DNA from: Clostridia bacterium
GTDB lineage: Bacteria > Bacillota > Clostridia > TANB77 > CAG-508
Assembly (NCBI GenBank): GCA_900753245.1
Contig: CAADYJ010000082.1
Coordinates: forward strand, 1 to 25,820
Length of the DNA: 25,820 bases
Direction: 5' to 3'
The notes under the pieces are model-generated. The model saw only the letters and a program-made list of their open reading frames with translations, was not told the origin of the DNA and made no database searches. The first letter of the stretch is position 1. Each line of letters begins with the position of its first letter. A program made the translations under genes and the position numbers. Of the stretch, positions 1-6,653 are shown one piece after another.

Positions 1-100
1 AGAATTTTTTGACATTATTTTACAAATACTTACTTATTTCTTTATTATAATTTATATTTAAACAAAATCTAATTTTTTATAGTAAAAAATATTAGTAAAG

Positions 101-126
101 TGAAGTGAACCCAAATTATTAGACAA
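101..126 (+). repeat. Left terminal inverted repeat of the insertion sequence
   Basis: The first 26 bases match the reverse complement of 1524-1549 at 20 positions, with TGAACCCAAA fully conserved. AAG immediately outside (98-100) is repeated at the other end. Confidence 0.85.
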
Positions 127-154
127 AAAAGTTTAATAAGGAGGGTTTATTTTT

Positions 155-667
155 ATGGCTAAATATTCAGCAGAATTTAAATTAGAAGTTGTAAAATATT
201 ATCTTGAAAAAAACTGCGGATATGTTAACACAGCAAATCATTTTGGAAACATATCAGATGTTGCAGTTCTAAAATGGGTAAGAAAATATAAAGAACATGG
301 AGAAAAAGGATTTTATAAAAACAAAAAATCATCATATAGTGGAGAATTTAAACATAATGTGATAGAATATATGCATAAAAACCATTTATCATGTACAGAA
401 ACAGCAATTCATTTTAATTTAGGAAATAATTATATAGTTAGTAAATGGGAACGTATATATTATGAGGAAGGACCACAGGCACTATACGAAGAACGCCGTG
501 GTAGAAAGAAAAATATGAGTTCTAAACCAAGAAAAAAGAAATTATCTAAGGAAATAGAAGAAGATTTAATTGCAGAAAATCAAAGACTTAGAATGGAAAA
601 TGCTTACTTAAAAAAATTGCAAGCCTTAGTTCAGGAGAGAACAAAGCCAAAACAAGAGAAAAAGTAA
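155..667 (+). CDS. IS3-family transposase OrfA (DNA-binding helix-turn-helix)
   Basis: The product has 170 residues. It contains two helix-turn-helix units (about residues 5-55 and 60-110; the first has AVLKWVRKYKEHGEKGF, the second IVSKWERIYYEEGPQAL). A basic linker and a leucine-rich coiled segment ending ENAYLKKLQALVQE follow, as is typical of IS150-type OrfA. OrfA binds the terminal repeats and supplies the N-terminal part of the OrfAB transposase. A strong AAGGAGG lies 10 nt before the ATG. The frame stops at 665-667, while orfB is open in the -1 frame from well upstream, so the two can be joined by -1 frameshifting. Confidence 0.92.
   Translation: MAKYSAEFKLEVVKYYLEKNCGYVNTANHFGNISDVAVLKWVRKYKEHGEKGFYKNKKSSYSGEFKHNVIEYMHKNHLSCTETAIHFNLGNNYIVSKWERIYYEEGPQALYEERRGRKKNMSSKPRKKKLSKEIEEDLIAENQRLRMENAYLKKLQALVQERTKPKQEKK
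659..664 (+). other. Candidate -1 frameshift site joining OrfA to OrfB
   Basis: AAAAAG is read as AAA AAG in the orfA frame just before its TAA. A -1 slip here gives ...KPKQEK-VIVIDELRHEF..., which keeps the conserved ALVQER region and continues in frame into orfB. A longer A7 run at 610-616, read A AAA AAA in the zero frame, is a stronger slippery sequence, but slipping there would replace ALVQERTKPKQEK with unrelated residues. IS3-family elements commonly use A-rich slippery sites. Which site is used here is inference. Confidence 0.5.
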
Positions 668-708
668 TAGTAATAGATGAATTAAGGCATGAATTTAAAT
701 TAGAGGCT

Positions 709-1509
709 TTGTTAAAATATGCAGAAGTGACGAGAAGTACATTTTATTATCAACTAAATAGAATGAAAGAGCCAGACAAGTATGCAGATGTAAAACAAGA
801 AATAACAGCTATTTATCACGAAAATAAAGGAAGATATGTATATAGGAGAATTACTTTAGAACTTCATAACAGAGGTTTTTGTATTAATCATAAAACAGTA
901 AAAAAACTTATGAAGGAACTTGGATTACAATGTTTTATTAGAGTTCAAAAATATAAATCTTATAAAGGTGAAATAGGAAAAATATGTGATAATCTTTTAA
1001 ATAGAGAATTTGAAGCTGATGAACCAAATCAAAAATGGGTTACAGATGTAACCGAATTTAAAGTACATAATGAAAAACTATATTTGTCACCAATAGTTGA
1101 CTTATTTAATGGAGAAGTAATTAGCTTCAACTTATCAAGACACCCTGTATTTGCGCAAGTAGTTGATATGTTAGAAAAAGCTTTTAATAAAATACCAGAT
1201 AATACCAATTTAATATTACATTCAGACCAAGGTTGGCAATATCAAATGAAACAGTATCAACATTTATTAAGTGAAAAAGGAATTAGACAAAGTATGTCTA
1301 GAAAAGGAAATTGTTTAGATAATTCATTAGCAGAAAATTTCTTTGGTTTATTAAAATCAGAACTATTTTATATGAAAGAATATAAAACGATAGAAGAACT
1401 AGAAAAAGATATAATAGAATATATAGATTATTATAATAATAAGAGGATTAAGAGCAAATTAAAAGGAATGAGTCCTGTACAATACAGAATTCATTCCCAA
1501 GCTGCTTAG
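709..1509 (+). CDS. IS3-family transposase OrfB (DDE integrase catalytic domain)
   Basis: The product has 266 residues if read from a TTG at 709. The frame is open further upstream (past 610), and the functional product is probably the OrfAB fusion. An HTH_21-like region (about residues 30-75, HENKGRYVYRRITLELH) is followed by an rve integrase core. The catalytic DDE residues are visible: Asp in WVTDVTEF (near 113), Asp in HSDQGWQYQ (near 173), and Glu in SLAENFFGLLKSE (near 209), with 35 residues between the last two as the family requires. The C-terminal IEYIDYYNNKRIKSKLKGMS is typical. No disruption is seen, so the enzyme looks intact. Confidence 0.92.
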   Translation: MLKYAEVTRSTFYYQLNRMKEPDKYADVKQEITAIYHENKGRYVYRRITLELHNRGFCINHKTVKKLMKELGLQCFIRVQKYKSYKGEIGKICDNLLNREFEADEPNQKWVTDVTEFKVHNEKLYLSPIVDLFNGEVISFNLSRHPVFAQVVDMLEKAFNKIPDNTNLILHSDQGWQYQMKQYQHLLSEKGIRQSMSRKGNCLDNSLAENFFGLLKSELFYMKEYKTIEELEKDIIEYIDYYNNKRIKSKLKGMSPVQYRIHSQAA

Positions 1510-1523
1510 TACCTATTCAAAAA

Positions 1524-1549
1524 ATGTCCAATTTTTTGGGTTCAGTACA
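1524..1549 (-). repeat. Right terminal inverted repeat of the insertion sequence
   Basis: Read on the minus strand it begins TGTACTGAACCCAAAAAATT and matches the left end at 20 of 26 positions. It is followed by AAG (1550-1552), the second copy of the target duplication. Confidence 0.85.
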
Positions 1550-1554
1550 AAGCA

Positions 1555-2673
1555 CTAATTCTTTACTAATTTTTTTATTTCTTTATATATTTTACTTTCA
1601 ACATCATTTGTTTGTAATTTCAAAGCATTTATCCCCATTTCTTTCATTTTTTGTGGATAATCTATCATATTTCTTATTCCTTTATTTAATTCATTTTCTG
1701 TCAAATCTTTATTTAATATAATTTTAGCTCCTCCAGCTTTTTCTAATGCTTTTGCATTGTATAATTGATGATCATTACTTACATTTGGAAGTGGTACTAA
1801 TATAGAAGGTTTCCCTAAATTAGATATTTCTGTTACAGTCATTGCTCCACTTCTTGCTACAATAATATCACTCAAGTTCATTATTTCTTCCATATTGTAT
1901 ATATAAGGAACTATTTTCATATTTTCTATATGATTTATATTTAAATTTTCATTTTCAAATTGCTCTTTAATTAAATCATATTGTTTTGGTCCTGTGGCCC
2001 ACATTATTTGATAATCTTTATTTAATTTTTGTTTTGCTATTCCTATTATGGTTTCATTTATTGCTTGTGCTCCTTGGCTTCCTCCAAATACTAATATTAT
2101 AGGTTTATTTTCATCTAATCCTATTTTATTTTTCATTTCTTTTTGTTCTTGTATAGAATAGTCTTTCTTTGTTATTTTAGTTGGTGTTCCTGTGAATACT
2201 ACATTTTTTGCATTTTTTATTCTATCTATTGCATCTTTAAATGAAACTAATATTGTATCTGTTTTTTTACTAAGCATTTTTACAGCTTTTCCTGGAAATG
2301 CATTACTTTCATGAAGTAATGTTGGTATTTTTAAATTATGAGCTGCAGATATTGTAGCTCCACATATATATCCACCTGTTCCAATTACTATATCAGGGTT
2401 AAATTCTTTTATTATTTTTTTAGCCTCACCATAACCTTTTATTGTTTTTAACATTTTCTTTATATTATCAATTGATATTTTTTTGCTTAGTCCATATGCA
2501 TCTATTGTTTTCAATTCATAACCTGCTCTTGGTACTAAATCATTTTCCAAACCTCTATTGGTACCTATAAAAATAATTTTTGAATTTGGTTCCTCTTTTT
2601 TTATTTTATTTGCTATAGCTATTCCTGGATTTATATGTCCACCTGTTCCTGCGGCTGCTATTATAACTTTCAT
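1555..2673 (-). CDS. murG: UDP-N-acetylglucosamine--lipid I GlcNAc transferase MurG
   Basis: MurG adds GlcNAc to lipid I at the inner face of the membrane, giving lipid II. The 372 residues match the family length (about 360). The N-terminal glycine-rich loop GTGGHINPG (9-17), HESNAFPGKA (121-130), the C-domain loop FGGSQGAQAIN (196-206), and the UDP-GlcNAc site with RSGAMTVTE (274-282) and NDHQLYNA (300-307) are all present. AAGGAG lies just before the ATG and directly abuts the long palindrome at 2686-2771. It is last of murE-mraY-ftsW-murG. The insertion sequence begins 5 nt after its TAG, so the coding sequence is intact but its terminator is split. The usual next gene (ftsQ/divIB) is not visible in the 100 bases left of the element. 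Confidence 0.96.
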   Translation of the reverse strand: MKVIIAAAGTGGHINPGIAIANKIKKEEPNSKIIFIGTNRGLENDLVPRAGYELKTIDAYGLSKKISIDNIKKMLKTIKGYGEAKKIIKEFNPDIVIGTGGYICGATISAAHNLKIPTLLHESNAFPGKAVKMLSKKTDTILVSFKDAIDRIKNAKNVVFTGTPTKITKKDYSIQEQKEMKNKIGLDENKPIILVFGGSQGAQAINETIIGIAKQKLNKDYQIMWATGPKQYDLIKEQFENENLNINHIENMKIVPYIYNMEEIMNLSDIIVARSGAMTVTEISNLGKPSILVPLPNVSNDHQLYNAKALEKAGGAKIILNKDLTENELNKGIRNMIDYPQKMKEMGINALKLQTNDVESKIYKEIKKLVKN

Positions 2674-2685
2674 ACTATACTCCTT

Positions 2686-2771
2686 AAAACGTGGTAAAAG
2701 GGCCGCCCTTTTTTACCACACTTTTTTGGTTATGTATGTGGCAAAAAAGGACGGCCCTTTTACCACGTTTT
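2686..2771 (-). repeat. Long palindromic element between ftsW and murG
   Basis: Positions 2686-2720 and 2737-2771 form a stem of about 35 bp closing a 16-nt loop. On the minus strand, which is the operon transcript, the only two non-Watson-Crick positions (2706/2751 and 2715/2742) are G-U pairs; on the plus strand they are A-C clashes. Each arm is also nearly self-complementary (GTGGTAAAAGGGC against GCCCTTTTTTACCAC), so two side-by-side short hairpins are an alternative fold. It fills almost the whole gap, from the ftsW stop (2773) to the murG ribosome site (2680-2685). The minus-strand 3' arm ends in TTTT, so it could be a partial terminator or processing site. Its paired-palindrome build and its GC content, above the surroundings, suggest a REP- or MITE-like mobile repeat. 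Confidence 0.85.
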
Positions 2772-2772
2772 T

Positions 2773-3924
2773 TTAAACTTTTGAACTTGTTCTTGATATA
2801 TTCAATAATACTCCCATACAACATAATAATATAACTAGTGCTGTTCCTCCATAACTGAAAAATGGAAGTGACATTCCTGTTGCTGGCATTGATGATGTAA
2901 CAACTGCTATGTTTATAATTGCTTGTATTCCAACTAAAGAAGTTATTCCAACTGCAAGTAAGCTTCCAAATGAATCTTGTGCTCTCATTGCTGTTAATAT
3001 TCCTCTCCAAATAAATACTGCAAATAAAACAATAACTGCTAAACATCCTACAAATCCTAATTCTTCTGCAATTATTGCAAAGATGAAGTCATTATGTGGT
3101 TCTGGTATATATAAATATTTCTGTTTACTTTCTCCTAAACCTACTCCAAATAATCCACCTGAACCTATTGCATACAAACTTTGTACAACCTGCCAACCAT
3201 CTCCTCTTATGTCTGCAAATGGATTCATAAATGTTGTAAGTCTTGCCAAACGGAAACTTCCCTTTTCTGCTCTAGTTGCAAGTAGTAACATTCCTGCAAC
3301 TGCAACTGAGCCTCCTGTTATTCCTATTGTAAGAAAATGCTTTAGCTTTGCTCCTGCCATTAACATCATTATTGATATAATAGAAACTATGACAATTGAA
3401 GCACTTAAATGGTCTTGTATAAAGAATAATATTCCTATAGGTGGTATTAAAAAACAAAATGACTTTATACATCCTTTTCCAAAAAGACCTAATTCATTTC
3501 TATGTTCTGTTAAATATCCAGCATAAAATACTATTAATGCTACTTTTGCAATTTCAGATGGTTGAAAGTTACCAAAACCTAAATTTACCCATCTTTTCGC
3601 ACCTTTTACTTCTACTCCTATTCCTGGTATAGCAACAGAAAGCAATGCTATTATTGCTACAATATATGCTATTTTATAAAATCTTTTATATATTCTGTAA
3701 TCTATCTTTGAAATAAAAAACATTAGAACTATTCCAATTACTGCAAAAGTTGCTTGTTTAATTACATAAGTATAACTATTTCCTGTTGTTGAAAGAGAAG
3801 ATGGTGCACTTGCTGAAAGTACCATAACTATTCCAAGTGCCAACAATAAAAATATAGTAATACATAAAGTAAAGTCAAATGGTTTCTGTATAACCTTTTC
3901 TTTTTTTCTTACATTTTTTTGCAC
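2773..3924 (-). CDS. ftsW: Septal peptidoglycan polymerase FtsW (SEDS family)
   Basis: SEDS glycosyltransferase that polymerises lipid II at the septum with its class B PBP partner. The 383 residues contain about ten hydrophobic segments. Family signatures are GAKRWVNLGFGNFQPSE (108-124), the extracellular loop with QDHLSAS (about 163-170), GDGWQVVQSLYAIGSGG, LYIPEPHNDFIFAIIAEELG, and the C-terminal MSLPFFSYGGTA. The start is a GTG with AGGAGG upstream; no upstream in-frame alternative looks better. In sporulating Firmicutes the paralogue SpoVE occupies this cluster position and cannot be told apart by sequence alone. It directly follows mraY; the murD normally between them is absent. Confidence 0.94.
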   Translation of the reverse strand: MQKNVRKKEKVIQKPFDFTLCITIFLLLALGIVMVLSASAPSSLSTTGNSYTYVIKQATFAVIGIVLMFFISKIDYRIYKRFYKIAYIVAIIALLSVAIPGIGVEVKGAKRWVNLGFGNFQPSEIAKVALIVFYAGYLTEHRNELGLFGKGCIKSFCFLIPPIGILFFIQDHLSASIVIVSIISIMMLMAGAKLKHFLTIGITGGSVAVAGMLLLATRAEKGSFRLARLTTFMNPFADIRGDGWQVVQSLYAIGSGGLFGVGLGESKQKYLYIPEPHNDFIFAIIAEELGFVGCLAVIVLFAVFIWRGILTAMRAQDSFGSLLAVGITSLVGIQAIINIAVVTSSMPATGMSLPFFSYGGTALVILLCCMGVLLNISRTSSKV

Positions 3925-3981
3925 TATTTTTCCTCCTCTTCCTACTCTTCCAAAACTACATTATACTTTTGGTAAGTTTAT

Positions 3982-4965
3982 TTAGATTGCAAGCACACCT
4001 ATTATACAAACTATTAGTGTAATAATAGAAAATACTGATACAACTTTATTCTCTTTCCATCCACTAAGCTCAAAATGATGGTGCAATGGTGCCATTTTAA
4101 AAATTCTGTTTCCTGTTCTTTTAAAATGTGCTACTTGAATCATTACAGATAAAGTCTCTAATATTGGTACTAATGCTATTATAATTAATATTAATGGCAT
4201 TTTTAAGTATATTGCTATAGCTGCTACAGCACCTCCTAATAGAAGAGATCCTGTATCTCCCATCATTACTTTTGATGGATATAAATTAAATAATAAAAAT
4301 CCTAAGCATGCACCTGTTAATGCACTTCCAAATACTGTTACTTCTTTTACATTAAATATAATTGCAATTACAGTTAAACAAGTTAATATAATCGTTGTTA
4401 CACTACTAGATAATCCGTCTATTCCATCTGTTAAATTAATTGCGTTTGTTGTTGCAAGCATAACAAAAATTGTAAATGGTATGTATATCCAAATTGGTAA
4501 TGTTATGCTAGTTTTAAAGAATGGTATATACATATCTGTTCCTATTTTTAAAACTGTTGTTAAATACACTGTATATGCCACTGATACAATTAATAATCCT
4601 GCCATTTTAGCTTTTGGACTTAATCCTTTTGTATTCTTTAATATTAATTTTTTAAAATCATCTATAAACCCTATTATTCCAAATCCTACTGATACAAATA
4701 ATAGTGGTAGTATATTTTTTGCTACATTTGGCTCTAATCTAATTCTCGTATAATAATAATATAATCCTACACATACTATAATCATACTTAAAATTATGAT
4801 TATGCCTCCCATTGTTGGTGTTCCTTGCTTTTTTAAATGTGATTGTGGGCCATCATCTCTTTCTATTTGTCCTACTTTTCGTTTTCTCAATATTGGTATT
4901 ACAATAAATGAAATTAATACTGTTATTATAAATGTAATAAACAATACTTTTACTTGAAATTCCAT
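3982..4965 (-). CDS. mraY: Phospho-MurNAc-pentapeptide transferase MraY
   Basis: Integral membrane enzyme that transfers phospho-MurNAc-pentapeptide from UDP to undecaprenyl phosphate, making lipid I. The 327 residues contain about ten membrane segments. DDGPQSHLKKQGTPTMGG (37-54), IDDFKKLILKNTKGLS, the catalytic NAINLTDGIDGLSS, GDTGSLLLGG, and the HHH motif in MAPLHHHFELSGW are present. AAGGAG precedes the ATG. The gene starts 15 nt after the murE stop, which supports cotranscription. murF, commonly between murE and mraY, is not here. Confidence 0.96.
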   Translation of the reverse strand: MEFQVKVLFITFIITVLISFIVIPILRKRKVGQIERDDGPQSHLKKQGTPTMGGIIIILSMIIVCVGLYYYYTRIRLEPNVAKNILPLLFVSVGFGIIGFIDDFKKLILKNTKGLSPKAKMAGLLIVSVAYTVYLTTVLKIGTDMYIPFFKTSITLPIWIYIPFTIFVMLATTNAINLTDGIDGLSSSVTTIILTCLTVIAIIFNVKEVTVFGSALTGACLGFLLFNLYPSKVMMGDTGSLLLGGAVAAIAIYLKMPLILIIIALVPILETLSVMIQVAHFKRTGNRIFKMAPLHHHFELSGWKENKVVSVFSIITLIVCIIGVLAI

Positions 4966-4980
4966 GTTTATCTCCTTATT

Positions 4981-6453
4981 TTATAATTTATTTATGATAT
5001 CATTTACAATTATTCTTTCATCAAATGGATATTTTACGCCATTAATTTCTTGATATGGTTCATGACCTTTTCCTGCCAAAACAACTATATCTTTTTTATC
5101 TGCCATTTTTATAGCTTCTTTAATTGCTTCTATTCTGTCTACTATTACAGTATATTTTCCTTTTGTTTTCTTTATTCCTTCTTCTATTTGCTCTACTATT
5201 TTTTCTGGTTCTTCTGTACGAGGATTATCTGATGTAATTATTGTAAAATCTGCAATTCTTCCTGAAATTTCACCCATAATTGGTCTTTTAGCTGTATCTC
5301 TATCTCCACCACAACCAAACACACATATTACTTTTCCTCTTGTATATGATTTTACGGCATTTAATATATTCTCTAAACTTTCTGGTGAATGTGCATAATC
5401 TATCATTATTGTTAAGTCTTTTTTATTGTTTATAAGTTCTGATCTTCCTGGAACTCTTACTTCTTCCAATGCTTCTTTTATTTGTCCTGCATTTGCTCCT
5501 AGCTTTTGTCCTACACATATTGCAGCTAAAGAATTGTATACACTAAATCTTCCTGGAATACATGTTTTTATTCTTTCATTTTTTGTTCCTATTTTTACTT
5601 TAAAATCTACATACGAATTTGTAATTGTAATATCCTTTGCTAAAACATTACAATAATTATCTATTCCATACGTTGTTATATCACATTCTGGAACAAGCTT
5701 TGGTAATTTCGTAACATAAAAATCATCTGCATTTATAAATGCTGTTTTACACATTTTAAATAATTGTACTTTTGACTCAAAATAATCTTGCATATTTGGA
5801 TGTTCTTTAGGACTTATATGATCTTCTGAAAAATTAGTAAATACTCCTATGTCAAAATCGCATCCAGCTACTCTATGTAATTTTAAACTTTGTGAAGAAA
5901 CTTCCATTACTACAGCTTGGCATCCTTCTTCTGCCATTTGTGCAAAAATTGATTGTAATTTATTACTTTCTGGTGTTGTTCTATCGCTATCTTCTAATTT
6001 TTTGTCTCCTATATAAGTTGCTATTGTTCCAATTAATCCAACTTTCATTCCTGCTTTTTCAAGAATTGCTTTTGTCATAAAAGATGTTGTAGTTTTTCCT
6101 TTTGTTCCTGTTATTCCTATTAATTTAAATTTTCTTGATGGATTTTTATAAAAATTGCATGAACATATTGCTAGAGCATATCTTGTGTCTTTTGCTACTA
6201 CAATAGTTACATTAGCTGGAATTTTTTTAACAAATTCTGCAGTTACTCCTTCTTCCAATATTACTGCTTTTGCCCCACTATTTATTGCTGTATCTACATA
6301 TTCATGTCCATCTGTGTCGAAACCTTTTATTGCTACAAATAAGCCATTTTCTTTTATATTTCTTGAATCTTTATCCAAATTTGTTATTTCTAAATCTAAA
6401 TCTCCCTTTACTTTTAATCCTTCTATTCCTACTAAAATTTCTTTTAATTTCAT
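4981..6453 (-). CDS. murE: UDP-MurNAc-L-Ala-D-Glu--meso-diaminopimelate ligase MurE
   Basis: Cytosolic ATP-dependent ligase that adds the third stem-peptide residue. With the ATG at 6453 the product has 490 residues, the usual length. The frame is open 21 codons further upstream, but AGGAGG at 6460-6465 fixes this start. Motifs: ATP-binding GTKGKTT (116-122), TTPES (159-163), EVSSQSLKLHR (184-194), DYAHSPE (352-358), GCGGDRDTAKRP (380-391), DNPR (409-412) and GKGHE (461-465). DNPR marks meso-DAP-adding enzymes; lysine-adding ones differ here. The gene heads murE-mraY-ftsW-murG, with a promoter about 65 nt upstream. Confidence 0.96.
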   Translation of the reverse strand: MKLKEILVGIEGLKVKGDLDLEITNLDKDSRNIKENGLFVAIKGFDTDGHEYVDTAINSGAKAVILEEGVTAEFVKKIPANVTIVVAKDTRYALAICSCNFYKNPSRKFKLIGITGTKGKTTTSFMTKAILEKAGMKVGLIGTIATYIGDKKLEDSDRTTPESNKLQSIFAQMAEEGCQAVVMEVSSQSLKLHRVAGCDFDIGVFTNFSEDHISPKEHPNMQDYFESKVQLFKMCKTAFINADDFYVTKLPKLVPECDITTYGIDNYCNVLAKDITITNSYVDFKVKIGTKNERIKTCIPGRFSVYNSLAAICVGQKLGANAGQIKEALEEVRVPGRSELINNKKDLTIMIDYAHSPESLENILNAVKSYTRGKVICVFGCGGDRDTAKRPIMGEISGRIADFTIITSDNPRTEEPEKIVEQIEEGIKKTKGKYTVIVDRIEAIKEAIKMADKKDIVVLAGKGHEPYQEINGVKYPFDERIIVNDIINKL

Positions 6454-6517
6454 AGGATACCTCCTGTTTTTTATGTATTTATAAGTTGATTTTTTATAAT
6501 TATTAAAAACCAACATA

Positions 6518-6546
6518 ATTATATAACTAAAGTTCTTATTTGTAAA
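6518..6546 (-). promoter_or_regulatory. Sigma-A promoter of murE-mraY-ftsW-murG
   Basis: On the minus strand TTTACA (6546-6541) and a perfect TATAAT (6523-6518) are separated by 17 nt. The start point would be near 6511, giving a leader of about 57 nt before the murE ATG. The terminator at 6581-6615 lies just upstream, so this half of the dcw cluster probably has its own transcription unit. Confidence 0.7.
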
Positions 6547-6580
6547 TTATATTATTAAAAAAAATAATCATTACTAAAGA

Positions 6581-6615
6581 AAAGAAAGTTTTAAGATATT
6601 TTTAAAACTTTCTTT
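6581..6615 (-). terminator. Intrinsic terminator after the GH3 gene
   Basis: A perfect 14-bp stem (AAAGAAAGTTTTAA at 6581-6594 with its complement at 6602-6615) has a 7-nt loop. On the minus strand it lies about 40 nt past the GH3 stop, and a T-rich stretch including eight T follows a few bases later. The stem is AT-rich and the T run is not immediately adjacent, so efficiency is uncertain. Confidence 0.6.
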
Positions 6616-6653
6616 TGCCTTTTTATTAATTTTGATAATATAAATTATTAACA

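Larger units (their letters stand above)
101..1549 (+). mobile_element. IS3-family (IS150-type) insertion sequence, apparently complete
   Basis: A 1449-bp element starts TG and ends CA. Its imperfect terminal inverted repeats (20 of 26 positions identical) share the core TGAACCCAAA. AAG at 98-100 and 1550-1552 fits the 3-bp target duplication usual for IS150-type elements. Inside are orfA (helix-turn-helix protein) and orfB (DDE integrase) in the -1 frame relative to each other, the standard IS3 arrangement in which a frameshift makes the OrfAB transposase. Both frames are intact, so it could be active. It lies 5 nt past the murG stop. Confidence 0.93.
91..1570 (-). terminator. murG terminator hairpin, split by the insertion sequence
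   Basis: Seen: ATTAGTAAAG at 91-100 is the exact inverted repeat of CTTTACTAAT at 1561-1570. Removing the insertion sequence and one copy of its AAG duplication brings them together as a 10-bp stem with an 8-nt loop (1553-1560). On the minus strand the 3' arm is followed by ATTTTTTA and the 5' arm is preceded by a run of A, the form of an intrinsic terminator. The 5' arm covers the last codons of murG. Inference: this was the murG terminator and the element inserted at its loop edge. AT-rich DNA makes weak hairpins common, but a perfect 10-bp stem with a U-tract directly at a stop codon is not typical noise. Confidence 0.6.

Noticed and set aside
9..37. TTGACA at 9-14 as a promoter reading into the insertion sequence
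   Set aside because: No acceptable -10 lies 16-18 nt downstream (only TACTTA/ACTTAT); in DNA this AT-rich a lone -35 match means little.
2684..3046. 120-codon minus-strand frame overlapping ftsW and the palindrome
   Set aside because: It is an out-of-frame shadow of ftsW that runs through the repeat; no ribosome site or recognisable domain.
6454..6516. Longer murE start at 6516
   Set aside because: The extra 21 residues overlap the predicted -10 and leader and have no ribosome site, while AGGAGG precedes the ATG at 6453.
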